From Mucilaginibacter sp. SMC90 (lineage in GTDB: Bacteria > Bacteroidota > Bacteroidia > Sphingobacteriales > Sphingobacteriaceae), in assembly GCF_022811725.1 (NCBI RefSeq), contig NZ_CP094527.1, forward strand, positions 1,984,001 through 2,048,000: a stretch of 64,000 bases of DNA, read 5' to 3'. Shown here one piece after another: positions 25,982 through 35,137 of this stretch. The position numbers and the translations under genes are program-made. The stretch's first letter is position 1. Every line of letters starts with the position of its first letter. The notes under the pieces were generated by a model that was not told where the DNA came from, made no database searches, and saw only the letters and a program-made list of their open reading frames with translations.

Positions 25982-26060
25982 AGTCTTAAGTCGAAAGTCT
26001 AAGGTAAGAAGTCATGCTTTTCTATTTTTACTTTAGACTTCAGGCTAAAAACTTAAGACT
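25982..26060. terminator. Palindromic element between convergent genes, possible bidirectional terminator
   Basis: Outer arms AGTCTTAAGT (25982-25991) / ACTTAAGACT (26051-26060) enclose AAGTCTAA (25995-26002) / TTAGACTT (26033-26040). The element fills the 89-base gap between the aldolase stop and the stop of the AraC gene on the other strand. The placement suits a terminator for both directions. It also looks like a dispersed repeat, with its AAGTCTAA/CTTAAGT words. Confidence 0.55.
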
Positions 26061-26068
26061 TAGTAAAA

Positions 26069-26962
26069 TCAAGCAGAAATTGCCTGCTTTTGTCCTTTAA
26101 TATAGCGACGTTTATATTCAAGAGGGGTCATGCCGGTCACTCTTTTAAAGTGGCGGTAAAAATTTGAAATGTTGTTATAGCCGCATTCAAAGCACAAAAC
26201 TTCGGTAGGCAACTTATCTTCAATCAAAAATCGGCAGGCATGACTGATCCTGATCTCGGTTAAAAAATCAAAGTATGTTTTCTTGGTCATCAGCTTAAAA
26301 TACCGGCAAAATGAAGTAACACTCAGGTTGCCGATTGCCGCTATTTTTTCGAGACTGATCTCCTGTTTGTAGTTGGCCAGTGTGTATGAACATACATTAT
26401 TTAAGCGAATTGTATCCGATTCGTTGGATTGATGAAAATCGCTGTGCGATAACGTAATTGGTTCAAAATCTTCATTTTCGGCTAACACTTTCAATATTGA
26501 AAGCAGGATAATGATCCTGTCGAGGTTGGTAGCTTCTGCCGCCTGGCGCATCAGTTTGGCAAGTTCGGTTTTTGCTTCGCCTTTAATTACCATTCCGCTT
26601 TTGGCCTTTTCAAAAAGCTTGGGCAACATGAAAGCTTCGGGTAAATTTAACAAATAACGGCCAAGGCAGTCGGGCAAAAAATGGATCACGATTACCTCAA
26701 CATTCAATCCCGAATCGGGTAAAAAATATTCATCCTTGCATCGCCAGCAGTGTGGAAGCGCCTCTCCAAGCAGTGTAATTTCGCCGGGCGAAAAATTGCT
26801 GATATTATCACCAATAAACCTAACCCCTTCGCCCTTTATTACGTAGTGTAATTCAAGCTCAGGATGGTAATGCCAGATGCCGCGGAAGGTGGGCAAAATA
26901 TCATGCCGTATACTGAATGAATTTTGCGGTTTTACCGCAACCTTGAGAAAATGGGGCTTCAT
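26069..26962 (-). CDS. AraC-family transcription regulator with N-terminal cupin sensor
   Basis: The only regulator in the window and the only minus-strand gene. Start ATG 26962 (MKPHFLKVAV) is preferred; the frame extends to 27001 only through a TTG. The 297 residues comprise an N-terminal cupin half (WHYHPELELHYVIKGEGVRFIGD, SPGEITLLGEALPHCW) and a C-terminal double helix-turn-helix (ISLEKIAAIGNLSVTSFCRYFKLMTKKT, then FECGYNNISNFYRHFKRVTGMTPLEYKRRY). The cupin part of such proteins binds a sugar or sugar acid, and the C-terminus binds DNA. It is divergent from the DUF3826-SusC-SusD operon across a ~436-base gap and convergent with the aldolase gene. It probably controls the flanking clusters. 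Most large Bacteroidota glycan loci use hybrid two-component or ECF/anti-sigma control, so an AraC-only locus is noteworthy. Confidence 0.9.
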   Translation of the reverse strand: MKPHFLKVAVKPQNSFSIRHDILPTFRGIWHYHPELELHYVIKGEGVRFIGDNISNFSPGEITLLGEALPHCWRCKDEYFLPDSGLNVEVIVIHFLPDCLGRYLLNLPEAFMLPKLFEKAKSGMVIKGEAKTELAKLMRQAAEATNLDRIIILLSILKVLAENEDFEPITLSHSDFHQSNESDTIRLNNVCSYTLANYKQEISLEKIAAIGNLSVTSFCRYFKLMTKKTYFDFLTEIRISHACRFLIEDKLPTEVLCFECGYNNISNFYRHFKRVTGMTPLEYKRRYIKGQKQAISA

Positions 26963-27398
26963 TTTGCAAAAATCAATAAAGGTTAGCAGGTGAGCGGACA
27001 ATTAAGTATGCGCCGCGCTGGTTTATATTTTTAAAAGTAACAATTTTTAATCAAACCCAATTTGCGGTAATGTAATTTTCTTTTGACAGAAATTTAGCTT
27101 TACAGGAAAAATGGGTTATGGTAAGATTGTATAATAAATAGATAAATACAAATAGGAAACGCAAAGGCTAACCATTGATATTTGTTAAAGCAACTTGTAA
27201 ATCGGGCTGCGGGATACCAGGAAATATAAACCAATAAAATTAATTACACTTTTTATCAGGCTTTTAGAACTGACATGATTTTAACATTTAATTAATTGTG
27301 ATGTAAACAATTAATTGCTTAAAAAAACGGCAGGATACTATAAAATTTAGAAGCACTTTTTATAAGCTGTGAAAATAATTTAACCAATTGAACTAACC
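26963..27398. promoter_or_regulatory. Divergent intergenic region with candidate operator
   Basis: AT-rich 436-base region between the araC-type gene and the SusCD operon; no gene is visible. The clearest feature is a perfect 9-bp inverted repeat AATTAATTG (27290-27298) / CAATTAATT (27308-27316), about 85 bases before the DUF3826 start codon. It is a candidate binding site for the adjacent regulator, although the words are AT-rich and could arise by chance. A Bacteroidota promoter (TTTG ... TAnnTTTG) could not be placed with confidence. Confidence 0.3.
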
Positions 27399-28064
27399 AT
27401 GAAGCATCTAAAATACATAGCGATATTATTATTATCAGTTGCAGGAAATGCCGCTTTTGCACAAGCACCTGCCGATAACAATTATATAAAGGTGATAACC
27501 GACCGCTCAAGCAAAATTGTTACGGCGGCTGGTATTACCGATTCGGTGAAATTTAAGAAAGTTCGTGACATTTTGGTTGCCCAATACAGCGATTTGAATA
27601 CCATTTATGATGCCCGTAAAACAAAAGTAAACGATATTAAAACGCAATTGCAGGATGATAAAGCAGGTGCCAATGCAAAAATTGCCATTATAGATAGTGA
27701 CGTAGTAAAGCAGGTTAAAGTTTTGCATGTATCATATATCAACAAGCTGAACAAAGAATTAAATGCAGATCAGGTTGATAAAATAAAAGACGGGATGACC
27801 TACCGCATTTATCCTATCACCTATACCGCCTATCAGGACGAGATACCCAACCTAACCGAAGAGCAAAAAGGTAAGATCAAAGGATGGCTGCTCGAAGCAC
27901 GTGAAAATGCTATAGATGCCGAATCTGCCGAAAAAAAACATGCCTGGTTTGGCAAGTTTAAAGGCCGCATTAATAATTATCTGTCTGCACAGGGCTATGA
28001 TATGAAAAAGGAGGGTGAAGAATGGCAAAAACGGATCAAAGAGCGGCAGGCCGCTAAACAATAA
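27399..28064 (+). CDS. Secreted DUF3826 protein (first paralogue)
   Basis: 221 residues with a signal peptide (LKYIAILLLSVAGNAAFAQ) and a charged, mostly helical body. Recognisable segments shared with the protein at 49826 are the opening VTAAGITDSVKFKKVRDILV (compare ASLSLTDTAKATRVKNVIAT), YRIYPITYTAYQDEIPNLTEEQ (compare VAFTLAGYKSIIPDLTPVEE) and WLLEARENAIDAES (compare NLKLAREQAVDFKN). The DUF3826 function is unknown; the family is repeatedly found in pectin-related loci of Bacteroidota, to my knowledge. It is the first gene of the SusCD operon, 106 bases before SusC. I would guess an accessory periplasmic or outer-membrane role, but there is no catalytic motif to support anything specific. 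Confidence 0.75.
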   Translation: MKHLKYIAILLLSVAGNAAFAQAPADNNYIKVITDRSSKIVTAAGITDSVKFKKVRDILVAQYSDLNTIYDARKTKVNDIKTQLQDDKAGANAKIAIIDSDVVKQVKVLHVSYINKLNKELNADQVDKIKDGMTYRIYPITYTAYQDEIPNLTEEQKGKIKGWLLEARENAIDAESAEKKHAWFGKFKGRINNYLSAQGYDMKKEGEEWQKRIKERQAAKQ

Positions 28065-28170
28065 TAGTACTAACCTAATATCCTCCTGGTAAAATGTGAG
28101 AAGTTAAACCAGGAAAACCAATTTATAACCAATTAATTAACCTGATCATGAAATTTAATTTATCACGTTT

Positions 28171-31100
28171 ATGAGAAAAATTTTCCTCTTATTTTCGGTG
28201 CTGTTTTTAATAAGCGCTGCGCTAAAGGCCCAGGACCGGACCATAACCGGTACGGTGACGGATGAAAAGGGTATTTCCCTGCCCGGAGTTTCTATCCAGG
28301 TAAAGGGCGGTACCTCCGGCACTGTCACTAATGCCGACGGTAAGTATTCTATTAAAGCAACAAACCTGCAAACTATAGTAATTGGGGCAAAATTTCTGGG
28401 GTATAATTACCAGGAAAAGGCCTTACGGATTGGCGAAATGAATGCCGATTTTAAAATGGTTCCTGCACAAAATAGTCTCGACGAAGTTGTTGTAGTTGGT
28501 TACGGTACCCAAAAGAAGGTACATTTAACCGGTGCGGTGGCTCCCGTTGATATGAAGGCTATCCAGGATATTCCAACCACCAATCTTGCGGCTGCTTTAA
28601 GGGGCCAGTTACCCAACGTAAGTGTTACAGGAGGTACAGCACGCCCGGGTGAAAACGCAACTATCCAGATCCGTAATCCAGTGTTTTTTGCTAAAGACGG
28701 TAAAACAGATCCTTTATATATCATTGATGATATACAAAGAACAATAACTGATTTTAACCTGCTTGATCAAAGCGAAGTAGAAAGCATTACGGTTTTAAAA
28801 GATGCCGCTGCCGCTATCTACGGTATTTTGGGCGCAAACGGCGTTATCATCGTTAAAACAAAACGTGGCCAGGCTGGTGCTCCAAAAGTTACTTACAGTG
28901 GTTCATACGGTATCTCTGATGCGGTTGAACTGCCTAAAATGATGTCGGGGTTACAACAGGCTACATACCTTAACGATTACGAGCAAACTAAAAATAATTA
29001 TACCTTATCACCAACAGGCGTAATAGGCACCGGCACTGTAAAGGACGCTGCTTATTACAGCCCTGATGAGCTTGATTATTTTTCAAAAAACAGCTCCGAT
29101 CACTTAAAAGAGGCCTGGAAATCATCATATATTACCCGCCATGCTTTATCGGTAAGCGGTGGTAATGATAAAGCTACCTATTTTGCAGGCGGTACTTATA
29201 CTCAGCAAAACTCAAACTTTAAGGGGGCCAATACCAACAAGCTAACATTCAGGGCAAGTACTGATGCCCGTGTAGCCAACGGTTTAAAAGTAGGCTTGTC
29301 GGTTAGCGGTGCTACCTATTACAGCAAAAGATATTATTTTAAACAAGGTTCAGAGAGTTTAGATAATGACTTTAAATCGTTGCTGTCTATTCCGGAATTT
29401 CAACCTATGTATTACAACGGTTTACCCGTGCTGCAATCGTCAAATACAGGATCTTACGAAGGTGCCAATTTCTTCGAGGTGCAAAAACTTAACAACTACA
29501 CTTCACAAAACACTACAACATTAAATATACTTGCTAACGCCGAGTATACCGTTCCTTTTATTAAAGGTTTGAAAGCTGTGGTGAGCTATAACCGAAATGT
29601 TAATAATGATTTCAGCAAACAATACGGTACTAAATACAACCTTTATTCATTCACCAATCTTGGCGAAAACAAACATATTGTTGGCGGTGATGTGCAAAGC
29701 ATTATCTCTGCAAAAAATGGCGATATAGTAAGGTTTACACCCGGTTATACCAATGTTTACCAGGTAAACGGCTCATTAAACTATGCCAATAAATTTGGTA
29801 AGCATGATATATCGGCCATCGTATTGTTTGAGCAAAAACATGATTCGGCCGAAAGTTTAGCTGCTTCTCGTGAAAATACGCTTATTGGCGGGTTGGACAA
29901 TATGCAGTTTGCTACAGGTGTACAGGCAACCGACCAGGCAAATGGTAAGGTTAACAAATTTGGCCGGTTGGCTTATGCAGGCCGTATCAATTACGCTTAT
30001 GCCGATAAATACCTGCTTGAATTTTCTTTACGTGCAGATGCTAATAACAACTTTGCGCCCGGTCATCAATGGGGATACTTCCCTTCGGGCTCTTTGGGTT
30101 GGGTAATGTCTGAAGAAGGTTTCTTCAAAAATAATGTGAAGTTTGTCAACTTTCTGAAATTCCGCGGCTCTGTTGGTTTATTAGGTAACGACAGCTCAAA
30201 ACCTTACCTGTACCAGGAAAACTATAAACTGGAAACAGGCAAAGGTGCTGTATTTGGAGGCAATAATGACAGGGGCAATACCTATGCGCCAAACATTGTA
30301 ATTGCCAATGCCAACACTACCTGGGATAGTAACCTGAGCACTAACTTTGGTATTGACGCCCAGTTTTTGGATAGCCGCCTGTCATTAACTGCCGACGGAT
30401 ATTTTTCTCATCGTTACAACATGCTGTCTGCATTAACATCTTCGGTTTCGGTACTGATTGGTACTGCGCCGCCAACAGAAAATTTTGCATCAGTTAACAC
30501 CTTTGGTTACGAAATTTCATTGGCCTGGAGAGACCATATCGGCAAAGACTTTACTTATAGTTTTAGCCCATTCCTGTCATGGTTTGATGATAAATATCTT
30601 AAAGTAGATCAGCCGCTGGGAAATGTTGGTACTTACCTTGATGCAAATGGCCAGCCGAGCGACCGCGGTGTATTTGGTTACCATTACCTCGGTATGATCC
30701 GCACACAAGAGCAGGCCGATCAGATCAAGGCATCTATGGCGGCCGCCGCGGGCGTTCAGCCGGATGCTGTGAGGATCAACGGTTTGGTGCCTGCTCCGGG
30801 TATGCTTTATTACCAGGACGTTCGCGGGCCAAAGGTTAACGGCCAATACACCGGCCCTGATGGCAAAATTGGCGAGGAAGATCAGGATTATCTGACTAAT
30901 AAATCGGGCAACCACTACAGCTTAGGTTTAAATTTTGGTGGCGGTTACAAAGGTTTAAATCTTACCGTTACCATGGGGATGTCATTTGGCGGGCAGGCTT
31001 TGGTTGAAGGCGACGCAAGGGCGCTTGCAAAATCTACAGATAACCGCCCGGCATTTTGGGCCGATCATTGGACCCCGGATAACATAAATGCCGCTTATCC

Positions 31101-31368
31101 TGCGCCATATTATTCAGATTCTTATACGTTAACATCATCATTCTGGTACAGAAGTGCGTTTACTTTTAGGGTGAGCAATGCAAATCTGTCATATACATTT
31201 CCGGCTACTATTACCAAAAAAATGGGTATAGGAAGCTTGAAAGCATTTGTTGTGGCAACAAATCCATTCAATTTCTATAATCCGTTTGATTACAGGGATA
31301 ATGCAACGGCTTATAACGTTTACCCTACGCTAAAAACAGTATCCTTTGGTTTAAATGTTGGTTTTTAA
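28171..31368 (+). CDS. SusC-like TonB-dependent outer-membrane transporter
   Basis: 1065-residue outer-membrane barrel importing oligosaccharides with energy from TonB. After the signal peptide (FSVLFLISAALKAQ) there is a carboxypeptidase-D regulatory-like domain (ITGTVTDEKGISLPGVSIQV, about 25-105). The SusC-type plug follows, starting with LDEVVVVGYGTQKK and LQGQ-like AALRGQLPNVSV, then a 22-stranded barrel ending in Phe. There is no N-terminal STN domain, so it is not coupled to an anti-sigma/ECF pair; the local AraC protein is the probable regulator. SusD follows after 13 bases. It is the only SusC/D pair in 64 kb despite more than fifteen glycan-active genes, so one transporter serves the entire cluster as far as seen. 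Confidence 0.95.
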   Translation: MRKIFLLFSVLFLISAALKAQDRTITGTVTDEKGISLPGVSIQVKGGTSGTVTNADGKYSIKATNLQTIVIGAKFLGYNYQEKALRIGEMNADFKMVPAQNSLDEVVVVGYGTQKKVHLTGAVAPVDMKAIQDIPTTNLAAALRGQLPNVSVTGGTARPGENATIQIRNPVFFAKDGKTDPLYIIDDIQRTITDFNLLDQSEVESITVLKDAAAAIYGILGANGVIIVKTKRGQAGAPKVTYSGSYGISDAVELPKMMSGLQQATYLNDYEQTKNNYTLSPTGVIGTGTVKDAAYYSPDELDYFSKNSSDHLKEAWKSSYITRHALSVSGGNDKATYFAGGTYTQQNSNFKGANTNKLTFRASTDARVANGLKVGLSVSGATYYSKRYYFKQGSESLDNDFKSLLSIPEFQPMYYNGLPVLQSSNTGSYEGANFFEVQKLNNYTSQNTTTLNILANAEYTVPFIKGLKAVVSYNRNVNNDFSKQYGTKYNLYSFTNLGENKHIVGGDVQSIISAKNGDIVRFTPGYTNVYQVNGSLNYANKFGKHDISAIVLFEQKHDSAESLAASRENTLIGGLDNMQFATGVQATDQANGKVNKFGRLAYAGRINYAYADKYLLEFSLRADANNNFAPGHQWGYFPSGSLGWVMSEEGFFKNNVKFVNFLKFRGSVGLLGNDSSKPYLYQENYKLETGKGAVFGGNNDRGNTYAPNIVIANANTTWDSNLSTNFGIDAQFLDSRLSLTADGYFSHRYNMLSALTSSVSVLIGTAPPTENFASVNTFGYEISLAWRDHIGKDFTYSFSPFLSWFDDKYLKVDQPLGNVGTYLDANGQPSDRGVFGYHYLGMIRTQEQADQIKASMAAAAGVQPDAVRINGLVPAPGMLYYQDVRGPKVNGQYTGPDGKIGEEDQDYLTNKSGNHYSLGLNFGGGYKGLNLTVTMGMSFGGQALVEGDARALAKSTDNRPAFWADHWTPDNINAAYPAPYYSDSYTLTSSFWYRSAFTFRVSNANLSYTFPATITKKMGIGSLKAFVVATNPFNFYNPFDYRDNATAYNVYPTLKTVSFGLNVGF

Positions 31369-31381
31369 TAATTGAAGCAAA

Positions 31382-33211
31382 ATGAAGATCTATAAAATAT
31401 TAATACCGGCGTTATGTTTAGCAACGGTATTCACCAGTTGTAAAAAAGTACTTAATAACGTTGATCAGGGTAATGCCGTAGCAGACCAGATATTTAACGA
31501 TTCGACGTTGGCGGTGCTAAACTTAAACTATATCTACAATTCAAACATGCCTGATTGGGGCGGTGTTACCGGTGGCGCAATAAGCAGCCCTAACAGCTTA
31601 TCTGAAGAGTCATATTCAGATACCAAATTTTTCAGGGGCACCCTTACTGTTGATGATGTGGGCGATATAGCAACATCTGTTAACATTGCAAACAACTATG
31701 GTAAAATCCGTTTTATCAACACCTTTATCCGTGACGTAAACGCAGGTACATTGCCCGTTGGAACAAAAAGGCGTTTGGTTGCTCAAGCCTTATTTTTACG
31801 CGCTTTCCGTTATTTTGACCTGGTGAGGTTATATGGCGGTGTGCCGCTTGTATTAACACCATTACAGGCAGTTGGCCAGGAAGCTAAAGATGCAGCCCTG
31901 CTGCCCCGCAACAAAACATCAGAATGTATCAAGCAGATTTCGGCCGATTTAGATAGCGGTATCATGTACCTGCCAAAAAAATGGGCATCCACTGCAGACT
32001 GGGGACGTATTACTGCAGGTGGTGCAGCTGCTTTTAAAGGCCGTGTACTTTTAACCTACGCCAGCCCTCAATTTGTAACTGCCGATGCAAGCGATCCTAA
32101 CAATCCGGCATCAATCCCCGAACGTTGGGAAGCTGCTTATAATGCCAATGCACAGGCCATGAGTTTATTGCAGGCCGGGGGCTTTGGTTTGAATGCTTCA
32201 TATGATAACATGTGGTTTACTGAAGTAAATAATCCTGAAGCGGTTATTGTTACAGGGTACAACAACTTTAATACGGATACTAAAAAGAACAATGGGTATG
32301 ATAATGCAACCAGGCCGTCATATTTAGGAACAGGCGGAGGAAGTAACCAACCTACCTGGGAGTTTGTAAAAGTATATCCAATGAAGGATGGCAAGCTTCC
32401 TGCCGATTCGAAATACAGCTATTCAGACCAAACCTATTACCAAAACCGCGATCCGCGTTTTGATAAAACCATCGGTTACAATGGCTGTACATGGAATATC
32501 ATCGGCAATCAGAATTACAGGTTGTGGACCTACTATTATAATGCTAACCTAAGCAAGCCAACCACATTTACAACTGTGGAGCCTAAGGCTTCTAATACAG
32601 GTTTTTATTGCCGTAAAGCAATTGATCCAAGCGTACTGCAAAGCAATGTACAATACTCTGGTACCGATTGGATGGAAATGAGGTATTCAGAAGTGATATT
32701 AAACCAGGCCGAATGTGCTGCTGCAACAAACCGCACTTCCGAAGCTTATGATTATTTAGTTCAGATCCGTAAACGTGCTGGTATTGAAGCAGGGGCGGAT
32801 AATTTATACGGTTTAAAATCAGGTATGAGTGGTGCCGAGCTAATAAAAGCTATCATGTTTGAACGCGAAATTGAATTTGCGTTTGAAGGTAAACGTTTCT
32901 GGGACCTGCGCCGCCGCAAGTTATTTGCTACTACATTAAACGGCACTATCAGAACAGGGGTACAATGGAATATCAATTCGGCTACGGCACCCGTAAGTCT
33001 TACTACTTCGCCTTTTGTAGGCAGGGATGGTGTAACGGTAGACGATGCTTATCAATACCTTACTTTTAACAGTAAAAGCCTTGATAATGGTTACACCATT
33101 AACTGGCAAAACCAATATTATTTTTTCGGAATCCCAACATCATCAATTACCAATAATCCAAAACTGCAACAAAATGTAGGTTGGGGTGGTACGTTTGATC
33201 CGTTACAATAA
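31382..33211 (+). CDS. SusD-like surface glycan-binding lipoprotein
   Basis: 609 residues; lipobox with Cys20 (ATVFTSCKK) for outer-membrane anchoring. This is the lid/partner of the preceding SusC: it captures oligosaccharides at the surface. The SusD fold is seen in the N-terminal TPR-like part (RRLVAQALFLRAFRYFDLVRLYGGVPLV) and the C-terminal RagB/SusD segment (MRYSEVILNQAECAAATNR, YLVQIRKRAGI, FEREIEFAFEGKRFWDLRR). The last of these is highly diagnostic. Length and order relative to SusC are normal. Specificity cannot be deduced; the adjoining pectate lyase points to pectic fragments. Confidence 0.95.
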   Translation: MKIYKILIPALCLATVFTSCKKVLNNVDQGNAVADQIFNDSTLAVLNLNYIYNSNMPDWGGVTGGAISSPNSLSEESYSDTKFFRGTLTVDDVGDIATSVNIANNYGKIRFINTFIRDVNAGTLPVGTKRRLVAQALFLRAFRYFDLVRLYGGVPLVLTPLQAVGQEAKDAALLPRNKTSECIKQISADLDSGIMYLPKKWASTADWGRITAGGAAAFKGRVLLTYASPQFVTADASDPNNPASIPERWEAAYNANAQAMSLLQAGGFGLNASYDNMWFTEVNNPEAVIVTGYNNFNTDTKKNNGYDNATRPSYLGTGGGSNQPTWEFVKVYPMKDGKLPADSKYSYSDQTYYQNRDPRFDKTIGYNGCTWNIIGNQNYRLWTYYYNANLSKPTTFTTVEPKASNTGFYCRKAIDPSVLQSNVQYSGTDWMEMRYSEVILNQAECAAATNRTSEAYDYLVQIRKRAGIEAGADNLYGLKSGMSGAELIKAIMFEREIEFAFEGKRFWDLRRRKLFATTLNGTIRTGVQWNINSATAPVSLTTSPFVGRDGVTVDDAYQYLTFNSKSLDNGYTINWQNQYYFFGIPTSSITNNPKLQQNVGWGGTFDPLQ

Positions 33212-33270
33212 CAATTAACCGGACGACGGGCTATCCTGAATTTTACAAAAGAAGATTACCAATATAGAAT

Positions 33271-34932
33271 ATGAAAAAACACACAGCTTTATTTTTAGTA
33301 GCAGCGGCATTGGGTTTAGCTAAACCAGCTTTTGCCCAATACCCAGAGATACCGGAGAAGGTTAAAGCAGAGAGTGAAGCTTTGATTAAAGAGGCTACCC
33401 GTCGTTCAGATTCAGCATGGGCTGTTGCCCTGCCTATTATCCAGGCCGATCAGCGTCGCGGCAAGGTATATGTGCCGTGGGCTGCGCGTCCTACCGATTT
33501 GCCGCAGGCTAAGATCCCCGCATTCCCTGGTGCAGAAGGTGGTGGTAAATTTACTTTTGGCGGTCGTGGAGGTAAGGTATACGTAGTTACCAGTTTGGAA
33601 GATAACGGCCCTGGTACCCTGCGGGAAGCCTGCGAAAAAGGCGGAGCTCGGATCGTAGTATTTAACGTGGCGGGTATCATCAGGATCAAAACACCGATCA
33701 TTGTAAGGGCTCCATATATTACCATTGAGGGGCAAACTGCCCCGGGCGATGGCGTTTGTATTGCCGGCGAGTCATTTTGGGTGAACACGCATGACGTTGT
33801 GATCCGCTACATGCGTTTCCGCCGTGGTGAAACCAATGTCGGTCGCCGTGATGATGCGTTAGGTGGTAATCCTGTTGGTAATATCATTGCCGATCACGTA
33901 TCTGCAAGCTGGGGTTTGGACGAAAACTTTTCGATGTACCGCCACATGTTTGATCCGGGCGATGGCTCAAAAGAAGAGAAATTGGGTACTGTGAATATCA
34001 CCATTCAAAACTGTATCTACTCCGAATCATTGGATTACTGGAACCACGCTTTCGGTTCAACTACCGGTGGCGAAAACAGCTCATTGATGCGTAACCTTTG
34101 GGCAGATAACACTGGCCGTAACCCATCTGTAGGTTGGAACGGTGTATACAACTTTGTAAATAACGTGGTATTTAACTGGCATCACCGCTCAATGGATGGC
34201 GGCGATTATACCACCAATTACAACGTGATCAATAACTACTTTAAACCCGGACCGGTTACGCCTAAAGACGAACCGGTGGGTCACCGCATCCTGAAACCGG
34301 AATCGGGTAGGAGCAAGCTGAAAGAAAAATTCTTTGGTCGTGTTTATGCATCAGGCAATATCATGGAAGGTTATCCTGAAGTTACCAAAGATGCATGGAA
34401 CGGCGGCATCCAGGTTGAAGGCCCGGGTGGTAAAGAATTGCCCGATGCTGGCCAGTACAAGGATTACATGAAATCTAATGAGCCGTTCCCTATGCCTTCA
34501 ATGACTATCCTATCGGCAAAAGATGCCTTTAAATTTGTTGTTGCAAATGCAGGTGCAACCTTGCCAAAACGCGATGCTGTTGATGTGCGCATCACCGAAC
34601 AGGTACGTACCGGTAAGATCACCTACAAGGATATGGAAACCGATACTGCTTACCAGTTTAAAGTGCGTAAATTACCTAAAGACTCGTACAAACTGGGGAT
34701 CATCACTGCCCCATGGCAGGTTGGCGGTTATCCTGAATACAAAGGCACACCTTACAAAGATTCGGACAAAGATGGTTTGCCTGATGATTGGGAAACAGCT
34801 CATGGCCTTAACCCTAAAGATGGCAAAGACTCGGCCCTGCCTGCAAAAAATGGTGGTGGTTATACCAATATCGAAGTATATTTAAATACAATAGCCGCTA
34901 AAGGCGAAAAGAAACTGGCTACTTTAAAATAA
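33271..34932 (+). CDS. Secreted PL1-type pectate lyase with C-terminal calcium-binding repeat
   Basis: 553 residues with a signal peptide (LFLVAAALGLAKPAFAQ). The right-handed beta-helix core starts at IPAFPGAEGGGKFTFGGRGG and continues with VYVVTSLEDNGPGTLREA, ITIEGQTAPGDGVCIAG, VVIRYMRFRRGE, RDDALGG and NIIADHVSASWGLDEN. That run is typical of bacterial pectate lyases of the PL1 superfamily, which cut polygalacturonate by beta-elimination with Ca2+. Near residues 497-520 it carries DSDKDGLPDDWETAHGLNP, a thrombospondin type-3/EF-hand-like calcium motif common at the end of such enzymes. It directly follows SusD (59-base gap) and is likely the first depolymerase of the system. Its product end would carry the unsaturated uronate removed by the GH105-type enzyme at the window start. 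Confidence 0.88.
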   Translation: MKKHTALFLVAAALGLAKPAFAQYPEIPEKVKAESEALIKEATRRSDSAWAVALPIIQADQRRGKVYVPWAARPTDLPQAKIPAFPGAEGGGKFTFGGRGGKVYVVTSLEDNGPGTLREACEKGGARIVVFNVAGIIRIKTPIIVRAPYITIEGQTAPGDGVCIAGESFWVNTHDVVIRYMRFRRGETNVGRRDDALGGNPVGNIIADHVSASWGLDENFSMYRHMFDPGDGSKEEKLGTVNITIQNCIYSESLDYWNHAFGSTTGGENSSLMRNLWADNTGRNPSVGWNGVYNFVNNVVFNWHHRSMDGGDYTTNYNVINNYFKPGPVTPKDEPVGHRILKPESGRSKLKEKFFGRVYASGNIMEGYPEVTKDAWNGGIQVEGPGGKELPDAGQYKDYMKSNEPFPMPSMTILSAKDAFKFVVANAGATLPKRDAVDVRITEQVRTGKITYKDMETDTAYQFKVRKLPKDSYKLGIITAPWQVGGYPEYKGTPYKDSDKDGLPDDWETAHGLNPKDGKDSALPAKNGGGYTNIEVYLNTIAAKGEKKLATLK

Positions 34933-34978
34933 AGAAATATTAGAAGCTCGAAGTCATTAGTACCGTTTATAAAAATCG

Positions 34979-35104
34979 TTGCCGTTGGTTTTAACCAACG
35001 GAATAATAAACGGAACCAAGGGGCTTTAGCCCAAATGCCGCTTGAATAATTAGGCTAAAGCCCGGGTTTTTGCTTCTATAACCGTTGGTTAAAACCAACG
35101 GCAA
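34979..35104. repeat. Palindromic element, 'CCGTTGGTT' family
   Basis: Outer ends TTGCCGTTGGTTTTAACCAA (from 34979) and TTGGTTAAAACCAACGGCAA (to 35104) are complementary. Each end is itself a palindrome (CCGTTGGTT...AACCAACGG). Inner arms GGGCTTTAGCC (35021-35031) / GGCTAAAGCCC (35053-35063) flank a ~20-base loop. The element occupies most of the 205-base gap between pectate lyase and the next gene. It separates the SusCD-PL1 unit from the downstream genes and may weaken or stop read-through. Confidence 0.85.
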
Positions 35105-35137
35105 TGAAAAAAATAACATTTTTAACAACTGCTAATA

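Noticed and set aside
26963..27001. Longer AraC protein starting at 27001
   Set aside because: That start is a TTG on the minus strand, and the added residues do not look like part of the cupin domain.
28085..28113. CCTGGT/ACCAGG stem between DUF3826 and SusC
   Set aside because: Only 6 bp with a 17-base loop; too weak to call an attenuator or terminator.
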